Positions 56,183 to 64,000 of a DNA stretch of 64,000 nt are shown piece after piece. Below the pieces are notes generated by a model. The model worked only from the letters and a program-made list of their open reading frames with translations. It was not told the DNA's origin and ran no database searches. The stretch comes from Prevotella sp. (lineage in GTDB: Bacteria; Bacteroidota; Bacteroidia; Bacteroidales; Bacteroidaceae), in assembly GCA_016290175.1 (NCBI GenBank), contig JAEETD010000006.1, positions 1 through 64,000 on the forward strand, read 5' to 3'. Numbering within the stretch: position 1 is the stretch's first letter; every line of letters begins with the position of its first letter. The position numbers and the translations under genes are program-made.

Positions 56183-57592
56183 TCAGTTATTGATATAGAT
56201 TTCGAGCCAGAGGACGGCGAATCCCACTATCCATCCTAACAGCACCTTGGGCGAGATGTTCTTCAGATACCAGCCCAGACGGACGTGCTCCATCTTCATC
56301 AGGGCAATGCCGCTGGTGGAACCAACAGACAACAGGCAGCCTCCCACGGCCGTGGAGAAGGCGATGACAAGCCAGTAGGCACCGTTGGCCACAAAGTTGG
56401 CCATGTAGTCGGCATCTGCCCAATGGCCCAGCTGGTGCTGCTCAAGGACCGGATAGAGCGAAATGTCGCTGATGGCGATGGTGAACGTATCCACGAGACT
56501 GGAGAGAAGACCCGACAGCAGACCGACGATCCAGATGTTATGGATATTATAGTCGATCCAGGCCGACACATCGCCGAAGACGCCCGTCTCCATCACCACA
56601 CCCATGCCCAACATGATACCCATCACGAACAGCATCTGCTGGATGGCACCGTACTTCATAGCCTGCGGCGTGCGACGCTCCGACATCCGGTCGGCCTGCA
56701 TCAGCTTGCGGTTGAAGGCCTCGTTGACCACCCATAGCACACTCAGCACACAGAGAGCACCGAGGAACGGTGGCAGTTTGGTGATGTTATGGAAGGTTGG
56801 GATGAACCACAGACCACCGATGCCGACAAAGAGCATCAGGATACGCTGCCAAGGAAGGAGGTTCGTCTCATCGCCACGATAAGGCATCGGCGACCACTGG
56901 GTGTCGAGACTTTCCGGCAGCTGGACATTGATCATGATGGTAGGTATGACCCACGCCAGTACGGCCGGCAAGGCCAGATAGGCGGAGAAATGCGTGGCAG
57001 TCACGGCTCCGTTGCCCCACAGCAACAAGCCCGTAGGATCGCCAATCACAGTGAAGCAGCCACCACAACAGGCAGCTATCACAATGGCGCTGCCAATGAG
57101 CACCCGCTGACGGCGGTTCTGCACGATACCCCGCATGATGACCAGCATCATCGTGGCTGTGGTGAGGTTGTCGAGATTGGCAGAAATAATGAAAGTGGCA
57201 ATGGTGATCGTCCAAAGCAGACGTTTCGGATTGCGGGTCTTAATCCATTTCTGGACGAAGTCGAAACAGCCGTTATTGTCGAGGATCTCGATGATGGACA
57301 TGGTGGCCAGGAGGAACATCACAATGCTGGCAGCCCGACCTACGTAATTGAGGAAGATCTCATTGCAGATATAGAATTTCACAGCACTGCTCGAAGGTTC
57401 CTCACCCGCCAGATAGTCGGCATACTCACGCGGGTGCTGTGACATCACGAAATCGGCTCCCCAACAGATATAGAGCACCCAGCCCACCGTACCGAGAAAC
57501 ATGGCGATGGCAGCCTTGTTGACACCTGTGAGATGACCTGTTGCAATGAGCAGATATCCACAGATTAAAAGTATGACGATGATGAGTGTCAT
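56183..57592 (-). CDS. nhaD: NhaD-type Na+/H+ antiporter
   Basis: SANLDNLTTATMMLVIMR, GGCFTVIGDPTGLLLWG. Confidence 0.85.
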   Translation of the reverse strand: MTLIIVILLICGYLLIATGHLTGVNKAAIAMFLGTVGWVLYICWGADFVMSQHPREYADYLAGEEPSSSAVKFYICNEIFLNYVGRAASIVMFLLATMSIIEILDNNGCFDFVQKWIKTRNPKRLLWTITIATFIISANLDNLTTATMMLVIMRGIVQNRRQRVLIGSAIVIAACCGGCFTVIGDPTGLLLWGNGAVTATHFSAYLALPAVLAWVIPTIMINVQLPESLDTQWSPMPYRGDETNLLPWQRILMLFVGIGGLWFIPTFHNITKLPPFLGALCVLSVLWVVNEAFNRKLMQADRMSERRTPQAMKYGAIQQMLFVMGIMLGMGVVMETGVFGDVSAWIDYNIHNIWIVGLLSGLLSSLVDTFTIAISDISLYPVLEQHQLGHWADADYMANFVANGAYWLVIAFSTAVGGCLLSVGSTSGIALMKMEHVRLGWYLKNISPKVLLGWIVGFAVLWLEIYINN

Positions 57593-57672
57593 TGCTTCAC
57601 ATTACACTTTCGGCCACAAAATTACAACAAAAAAAAGAAACCTCCAAAATTTTGGAGGAAAAAAGAGTGAGA

Positions 57673-59016
57673 TCAGAGCAACTCTATTTTCAGGACCGAC
57701 GTGGTAGAGGGCGTGATGCGGAAACGATGGTCGGTGCGATGACCTACCAGCCAAAGGATATTGTCGTTGGCGTCGGTGACAACCATCTGACTGCGCTTGG
57801 CCCAGAGACTGATCTTACGGTCGGTGAGATAGTCGCTGACGAGCTTAGAGCCGTTCATGCCGAAGGGCACAAAACGGTCGCCAGGCTGGGTGATCCTGAC
57901 GGTCAGAGGAAATTCAATCTTTTCTTTATTAAGTGTAGCGCAATCGTCTGATTTTGAAATATCTACGCTTTCTGAAATTGTGACCTTAAATTTCATATCC
58001 TCCTGATATTTGTAGATGCCGTCTTCGGGCATTCTCATGGGCAAAGCAGGCTGATAATCCGGTGCAACCACCAACTCGCTACGGTCGATATAAAGCACGT
58101 GCGTAGCGGAACTGAAGGTCGTTCCAGAGGGTGCATCAAGGCTCTCCGCAATCTTAATGATCTGTGCAGAAGTGAAGCCATAGGGGCGCAGCCATTCGAA
58201 CAGGAAGCACTCTGGTGAGGGTAAATCCAGCATGTCGGTAATCCTGACGGCACAGGCTTCGCGACGATCAGCAGAACCTAGAGCAGGCTGTAACGTTGTG
58301 ACGAGTCTGGAAAGAGCTGACTGTATCGCCTCGTCATATACTGCTTCCACATCTTTTATATATGTAGCGGTACGGGCGATATTCTCCGATGACTTCGGCA
58401 AAATCTGCTGCATCAGGGGAATGAGATGGAGACGGATCTTGTTGCGCAGTACATCATCGACGGCATTGGTGGAGTCGGTGACGTAGGATTGATCGATGGA
58501 ATGGAGGAATTCTTCTATCTCAGAGCGGCTCAGACATAAGAGCGGACGGACGATATGGCCATTCTTAGGACGGATACCTGTAAGACCGTGAATACCCGTG
58601 CCGTTCATCAGGTTCATCAGCAAGGTCTCCACCGCATCATCACGGTGATGGGCTACACAGATGGTGTCGGCACCGAGGTCCTGACGCAGTTGCTCAAAAT
58701 AATGGTAACGGAGTTCACGGGCCGCCATCTCGATGCTCATCTTATGCAAGGCCGCATATTCCCGGGTATCGAAATGTGCCCGATGGATTGGGATATTCTG
58801 CGATTCGCACAACGCGCAGACAAAAGACTCGTCGCGGTCGGACTCTTCTCCACGAAGCCGGAAATTGCAATGGGCGGCTTCTATCCGATAGCCCAGCTGT
58901 TTCAGGATCAGCAGCAGCGCCACACTGTCGGCCCCGCCACTCAGTGCCACAATATGCAGGCCTTCCTTGTTCAGCAGGCCCTCTTTCGCGATGAAACCGG
59001 CAACTTTACTATTCAC
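57673..59016 (-). CDS. tilS: tRNA(Ile)-lysidine synthase
   Basis: VALSGGADSVALLLIL, VAHHRDDAVETLLMNL; apparent GTG start. Confidence 0.92.
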   Translation of the reverse strand: MNSKVAGFIAKEGLLNKEGLHIVALSGGADSVALLLILKQLGYRIEAAHCNFRLRGEESDRDESFVCALCESQNIPIHRAHFDTREYAALHKMSIEMAARELRYHYFEQLRQDLGADTICVAHHRDDAVETLLMNLMNGTGIHGLTGIRPKNGHIVRPLLCLSRSEIEEFLHSIDQSYVTDSTNAVDDVLRNKIRLHLIPLMQQILPKSSENIARTATYIKDVEAVYDEAIQSALSRLVTTLQPALGSADRREACAVRITDMLDLPSPECFLFEWLRPYGFTSAQIIKIAESLDAPSGTTFSSATHVLYIDRSELVVAPDYQPALPMRMPEDGIYKYQEDMKFKVTISESVDISKSDDCATLNKEKIEFPLTVRITQPGDRFVPFGMNGSKLVSDYLTDRKISLWAKRSQMVVTDANDNILWLVGHRTDHRFRITPSTTSVLKIELL

Positions 59017-59046
59017 TAATCACTTTTCACTAATCACTTTTCACTC
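59005..59046. repeat. Heptameric array (tttacta ttcacta atcactt ttcacta atcactt ttcactc)
   Basis: 7-bp period spanning tilS start and downstream gene stop. Confidence 0.85.
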
Positions 59047-60213
59047 CACATAAAGTACCAGTCCTTTGAGATACTCGCCTTCGGGATGATAGATGTTGAT
59101 GGGATGATCGGCGGGCTGATGCAGCTGATGAAGGATACGGACCTTGCGGCCTGCCTGGGAAGCAGCCGTAAAGACGGCATTGCGGAAATGATCCTTCGTC
59201 ACCACCTGCGAACAACTGAAGGTAAACAGGATTCCCCCAGGCTGGATCATCTGGAAGGCTTTGTTGTTCAGACGGGTATAACCCTTCAGCGCATTATGCA
59301 ACGCCCCACGGTGCTTGGCAAAGGCAGGAGGGTCTAAGATGATCAGATCATATTGGTTATCGGCACCCTCGAGATACTTGAAGGCGTCCTCACAGAATGC
59401 CTGATGACGCGTGTCACCGGGGTAGTTCAGCTGTACATTCCGGTTTGTGAGCTCTATCGCCTTTGCGCTGCTGTCGACGGAATGCACCAGCCTGGCCCCG
59501 CCTCGCATGGCATAGAACGAGAAACCGCCTGTGTAGCAGAACATATTCAGCACTTTGCGACCCTTGGCGAATTTCTCCAACAGAGAACGGTTCTCACGCT
59601 GGTCGACGAAGAAGCCCGTTTTCTGGCCACGAAGCCAGTCGACATAGAACATCAGGCCATTCTCGACAGCGGTATTATCGCCACCGCCACCGATGATGAA
59701 GCCGTTCTCCATCTCGTCCATAAACGGCAAGGTGGTCTCGCTCTTATAGTAGACATTCTCGATGCGGCCCTGCATCACCTTCTGCAACTGTTCGGCAATG
59801 CTCACACGGGCCAGGTGCATACCAATGCTATGCGCCTGCATAACCGCCGTCTTTCCATAGACGTCGATCACCAGTCCGGGCAGGTTGTCACCCTCGCCAT
59901 GTACAAGGCGGTAGGTGTTGTTATCAGGATTGTCTGCCAGTCCGATGGCGATACGCATGTTCAGGGCCGACGACAGACGGGAATACCAGAATTCATCGTC
60001 AATAGCGACATCGCGGAACGACAGCACGCGTACAGCAATGGAGCCTTTCTGATAATGACCCACAGCGATGAAACGGCCCTCATTCGTCAGGACACGCACC
60101 AGATCGCCATCCTCAAGCCCCTCATCAGCCGTTTGAATGGCACCCGAGAACACCCAAGGATGGAAACGCAACAAACTCTCTTCCTTACCTCTTTTGAGCT
60201 GCAAGTACTTCAT
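59041..60213 (-). CDS. RlmI-like class I SAM-dependent rRNA methyltransferase
   Basis: PUA-like N-terminus, TGFFVDQRENR, NMFCYTGGFSFYAMRGGA, LDPPAFAKHR. Confidence 0.9.
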   Translation of the reverse strand: MKYLQLKRGKEESLLRFHPWVFSGAIQTADEGLEDGDLVRVLTNEGRFIAVGHYQKGSIAVRVLSFRDVAIDDEFWYSRLSSALNMRIAIGLADNPDNNTYRLVHGEGDNLPGLVIDVYGKTAVMQAHSIGMHLARVSIAEQLQKVMQGRIENVYYKSETTLPFMDEMENGFIIGGGGDNTAVENGLMFYVDWLRGQKTGFFVDQRENRSLLEKFAKGRKVLNMFCYTGGFSFYAMRGGARLVHSVDSSAKAIELTNRNVQLNYPGDTRHQAFCEDAFKYLEGADNQYDLIILDPPAFAKHRGALHNALKGYTRLNNKAFQMIQPGGILFTFSCSQVVTKDHFRNAVFTAASQAGRKVRILHQLHQPADHPINIYHPEGEYLKGLVLYVE

Positions 60214-60862
60214 ATAGCCTAAAATCTTCTTCTATCTCCAGTTCTGTCTGTTCATCGATAACCTCGTATTCACCGCTGGCCTTCAGGCTCTCCAGTTCTT
60301 CGTACAGACGGATACAGGCCCACGCATCGATGGCGGCATACGTCATCTGTTTTTCCTGGAGCACATCACGCTCCCAGTTCGACAGACGCTCGGCCTTGCT
60401 GATTCGCTCATTGAAGAGGTTGGCATACAGTTTCTGAAGACTGAGATCCTCAATACCTATCTCGCTCATGTGATCCTGAAGGTCGATGAAATTGCCAGGG
60501 GTAAACCGTCCAAGTTCCAGCAGGGAGTGGATGTCATCATGCCACGAGAGCCCCACCTTGGGCACCTTTGTATCCTCAAGAAGCCGGATGATGGCGGGCG
60601 GCATACCTATATAATTCAGACGGAACAGAAAACAATTATGATGGGTGGCCACCTGAAGCAGCGAACATCTGTAATGCTGGTTTTTGGTGAACGACGGCCG
60701 TGTCTCGGTGTCTACCCCAAGAATGGGCATAGACAAGAGGTAGTCGACGGCTTTCTCAGCTTCAGACAAAGAGGTCACCACGATGATTTTCCCATTGTAA
60801 ACCACCTTGGGCAAGTTCTCCAGCCACGCTTTATTAAACCTGTTATAAATGATTTTTTTCAT
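60185..60862 (-). CDS. 3'-5' exonuclease (RNase D-like)
   Basis: LGVDTETRPSF, DDIHSLLELG, YAAIDAWACIRLYEEL. Confidence 0.85.
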   Translation of the reverse strand: MKKIIYNRFNKAWLENLPKVVYNGKIIVVTSLSEAEKAVDYLLSMPILGVDTETRPSFTKNQHYRCSLLQVATHHNCFLFRLNYIGMPPAIIRLLEDTKVPKVGLSWHDDIHSLLELGRFTPGNFIDLQDHMSEIGIEDLSLQKLYANLFNERISKAERLSNWERDVLQEKQMTYAAIDAWACIRLYEELESLKASGEYEVIDEQTELEIEEDFRLYEVLAAQKR

Positions 60863-60958
60863 TCTCAGGTGCAAAATTACATAAAAAATCGGGAAAAAAT
60901 GATGAAATGTGAGTTTTTTGATATACTTTTGCAGAAAAAATCAGGAAGCATCTGTAAT

Positions 60959-63412
60959 ATGGTCAAGAAAAAGAAGGAAAAGAAGGAGAATCGTCCATCC
61001 GGATTCTTAGATATATTAGGTTTTAAAAAATTCTTTGCTAACGAGAAGCTGGGCTTTCTCCTGGGCATCTTATTGTTCCTCGTCGCAGGCTATCTCACAT
61101 TGGCATTTATCTCTTATTTCACCACGGGCACAGCCGATCAGAGCATGATTGAGGCGCCTCGTGAGGGTGAGATCCTGAATGAGCATCAGGAGTTCAGCAA
61201 CACCTGTGGCAGCGTGGGTGCCTATGCAGCTTGGTATTTCATCAAACGCTGCTTCGGACTCTCCGCCTTCTTCATTCCCATCTTCCTGTTCCTGGTAAGC
61301 ATCCATCTCATCAAGGCCTATCGCGTGAACCTGCTGAAATGGTTCATGTGTCTCATGATCCTGATGGTCTGGAGTTCTGTGACATTCTCAAAGTTCCTGT
61401 CACCCTTCTTCAGCGATGCCTGCTATAACCCTGGTGGTGATCATGGCCTTTATATCCAACAGGCCATCGAGAACTTGATCGGCACCCCTGGTCTGACGGC
61501 GATTCTCGCTCTCACGGCCATCGCCTTCCTCACCTATCTGAGTGCTGAGACAATCTTTATCATCCGTAAAATCCTGAATCCATCGAAGTTTATCGACAAG
61601 GTGAAGTTCAAGATCACCAATAATGATCCCAACGAACCGAAGGAATCCTACGAAGACCAGATCCAGACGGAGGAAGACCCGACGGTATTCGACGACCCCG
61701 CAACACAGACCGTTGAGTTCAAGTCTGACGGTAAGGCCGTAGTGATAGACGATGTCTATAACCAGGACGAGAAAGATCCCGTCAAGCCTGAGCGCAAAAA
61801 GATCGTTAATGATGTCAAAATGGAGGTTGAGGTGGCTGACGGCGAGGAGACAGCCGATTCCAAGACCCTCGGTATTCTGGAGACTGAAGGTCCATACGAT
61901 CCTAAGAAGGATCTCGAGAACTACCGCTATCCTACCCTCGACCTGTTGAAGAAATACGATAACGACGGTAAGCCCTATATCGACATGGCCGAGCAGACCG
62001 CCAACAAGAACCGTATCGTAGAAGTGCTGCGCACCTTTGGCGTGGAGATATCGAGCATCAAGGCAACAGTCGGACCTACCATCACCCTTTACGAGATCAC
62101 CCTCGCCCCTGGCGTCCGCATCTCGAAAGTCCGTTCACTGGAAGACGATATCGCCCTGAGTCTCTCGGCTCTCGGTATCCGTATCATTGCACCGATTCCC
62201 GGTAAGGGTACCATCGGTATTGAGGTACCGAATGCGAAGCCATCGATTGTGTCGATGGAATCGATACTTAATTCCAAGAAATTCCAGGAGAGTCAGATGG
62301 AACTGCCCTGTGCTGTGGGTAAGACCATTACGAACGAAGTATTCATGTTCGACCTGGCCAAGGCACCTCACCTGCTGGTGGCCGGAGCAACAGGACAGGG
62401 TAAGTCTGTCGGACTGAATGCCATCGTCACCTCTTTATTATATAAGAAGCACCCCGCAGAGTTGAAGATTGTGCTTGTCGACCCCAAGAAGGTTGAGTTC
62501 TCTATCTACAACCCGCTGATCAACCACTTCCTGGCGAAGGTGCCCGATGAGGATGCCGATCCCATCATCACCGACGTCACCAAGGTAGTGCGAACCCTGA
62601 ACTCCCTCTGCAAACTGATGGACACCCGCTACGACCTGCTGAAGGAGGTGGGCGCCCGTAATATCAAGGAATACAACAAGAAATTCATCGACCGTAAGAT
62701 TCCACCACGTGGAGGACACGGCTATATGCCTTACATCGTGGTGATCATCGATGAGTTCGGCGATCTGATTATGACCGCAGGCAAGGAGATAGAACTGCCT
62801 ATCGCCCGTATTGCCCAGTTGGCACGTGCCGTGGGTATCCACATGGTGATTGCCACCCAACGTCCTACTACGACCATTATCACGGGTAATATCAAGGCCA
62901 ACTTCCCCGCCCGTATCGCCTTCAAGGTATCGGCGGGCATCGACTCGAAGACCATCCTCGACCGTACAGGTGCCCAGCAGCTCATCGGTAAGGGTGACAT
63001 GCTCTATCTCGGTGGCGCAGAGCCTATCCGTGTACAGTGTGCCTTCGTCGACACGCCTGAGGTGGAACGCATAAACGAGTTCATCGCTTCGCAGCAGAGC
63101 TATAACATGCCATTCGAACTGCCCGAGCCCGATACGCCTGAGGCAGACTTCGGCGATGGTGGCGACAAGGATGTCGACATGCAGCATCTCGATCCTCTCT
63201 TTGAGGATGCCGCCCGTCTGATTGTCATCAACCAGAGCGGTTCTACCTCACTCATCCAACGTAAGTTCGCCATCGGCTACAACCGTGCAGGTCGCTTGAT
63301 GGATCAGTTGGAGAAAGCAGGCGTTGTGGGTGCAGCGATGGGGTCGAAACCCCGCGAGGTGATGATTCAGGACGAGATGAGCCTCAATAACCTGCTCGCC
63401 TCACTCAAATAG
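60959..63412 (+). CDS. ftsK: DNA translocase FtsK/SpoIIIE
   Basis: VAGATGQGKSVGLNAIV, VVIIDEFGDLIMTAG, IATQRPTTTIITGNIKANFPARIAFKV. Confidence 0.95.
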   Translation: MVKKKKEKKENRPSGFLDILGFKKFFANEKLGFLLGILLFLVAGYLTLAFISYFTTGTADQSMIEAPREGEILNEHQEFSNTCGSVGAYAAWYFIKRCFGLSAFFIPIFLFLVSIHLIKAYRVNLLKWFMCLMILMVWSSVTFSKFLSPFFSDACYNPGGDHGLYIQQAIENLIGTPGLTAILALTAIAFLTYLSAETIFIIRKILNPSKFIDKVKFKITNNDPNEPKESYEDQIQTEEDPTVFDDPATQTVEFKSDGKAVVIDDVYNQDEKDPVKPERKKIVNDVKMEVEVADGEETADSKTLGILETEGPYDPKKDLENYRYPTLDLLKKYDNDGKPYIDMAEQTANKNRIVEVLRTFGVEISSIKATVGPTITLYEITLAPGVRISKVRSLEDDIALSLSALGIRIIAPIPGKGTIGIEVPNAKPSIVSMESILNSKKFQESQMELPCAVGKTITNEVFMFDLAKAPHLLVAGATGQGKSVGLNAIVTSLLYKKHPAELKIVLVDPKKVEFSIYNPLINHFLAKVPDEDADPIITDVTKVVRTLNSLCKLMDTRYDLLKEVGARNIKEYNKKFIDRKIPPRGGHGYMPYIVVIIDEFGDLIMTAGKEIELPIARIAQLARAVGIHMVIATQRPTTTIITGNIKANFPARIAFKVSAGIDSKTILDRTGAQQLIGKGDMLYLGGAEPIRVQCAFVDTPEVERINEFIASQQSYNMPFELPEPDTPEADFGDGGDKDVDMQHLDPLFEDAARLIVINQSGSTSLIQRKFAIGYNRAGRLMDQLEKAGVVGAAMGSKPREVMIQDEMSLNNLLASLK

Positions 63413-63436
63413 GAACTGAATTAAGAAACAGAAGAT

Positions 63437-64000
63437 ATGAAAAAGCATTTTGCCCTTATCATGATGCTCTTGCTTAGTGTGGGAGCTCAGGCCGAAAGCG
63501 CCAAGCGTATACTCGATAAAGCTGCTGCCTCGGTAAGTAATCCTAGTGGCGTTCAGGCTCATTTCCAGATGATCAGCAAGCAGTTTGGTTCAACAGAAGG
63601 AGAAATCGCGGTAAAAGGCAACAAGTTCCACGCCACCACACCCGATGCCACCATCTGGTTTGACGGCAAGACCCAGTGGACCTATATGAAAAGTAACGAC
63701 GAGGTAAATGTCAGCACCCCCACAGAGGCACAGTTGCAAGCCATCAACCCCTATAACTTCATCAACATCTACAAGAAGGGCTACAAGCTCTCGTCAAAAA
63801 AGGTTGAGAATTTCTACGAGGTTCATCTGGTTCCAACCGATAAGAACCGTAAGATCCAGGAGATGTATATCATCGTGGATGCCAATTCCTATCATCCCAC
63901 ACATGTGAAGATGAAGCAAAAGGACAAGTGGAGCACCGTCATTATCAGTCAGTTGAAGACGGCGACCCTGAGCGACGATCTGTTCCAGTTTAATTCCAAG
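63437..64000 (+). CDS. LolA-like outer membrane lipoprotein carrier, truncated at window end
   Basis: MKKHFALIMMLLLSVGAQAESAKRILDKAAASV...; open to window edge. Confidence 0.8.
   Translation, partial: MKKHFALIMMLLLSVGAQAESAKRILDKAAASVSNPSGVQAHFQMISKQFGSTEGEIAVKGNKFHATTPDATIWFDGKTQWTYMKSNDEVNVSTPTEAQLQAINPYNFINIYKKGYKLSSKKVENFYEVHLVPTDKNRKIQEMYIIVDANSYHPTHVKMKQKDKWSTVIISQLKTATLSDDLFQFNSK

Noticed and set aside
54970-56193. 407-aa plus-strand ORF over the AAA-CYTH gene
   Set aside because: Overlaps strongly supported minus-strand CDS with P-loop; no recognisable domains.

Overview
This 64 kb window looks like a Bacteroidales (probably Prevotella-type) chromosome segment. Evidence: TTTG / TAnnTTTG promoters, a MoxR-DUF58-Bat operon, DUF4248/HU/smalltalk genes, fimbrillin-like lipoproteins and an rpmB-rpmG-DUF4295 operon. 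Two stretches are conserved housekeeping DNA (about 2.5-31 kb: prmA, queA, bat operon, HU genes, rimO, ftsY, cinA, tsaD, map, ruvC, lepA; about 55-64 kb: AAA-CYTH protein, nhaD, tilS, rlmI-like, RNase D-like, ftsK, lolA-like). Between them (about 32.4-55 kb) is an accessory region with HU-fold fusion proteins, surface proteins, an IS110 element and dense repeats. The observations I rate highest are: (1) a candidate peptide modification/export cluster (HprK-like kinase, S26-type peptidase with a Ser-His-like signature, PqqD-like protein, ABC exporter; 51.8-55.05 kb), close to three unannotated short ORFs sharing a Y-x-[KR]-P-x-M-x-V-x-x-L...Q-[IL]-L-A-G-S motif; (2) a family of REP/BIME-like palindromes with a GGGnCnGnTnC-type core, one pair sitting in frame inside the ABC exporter gene; (3) an IS110 transposase inserted in the loop of one such palindrome; (4) many degenerate 7-bp-period tandem arrays, several in frame in prmA, queA, an ABC ATPase and signal peptides of Bat-operon proteins; (5) a candidate structured ncRNA and HU loci associated with iteron-like repeats and AT-rich cores. 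All assignments come from reading the sequence. No database search was run.
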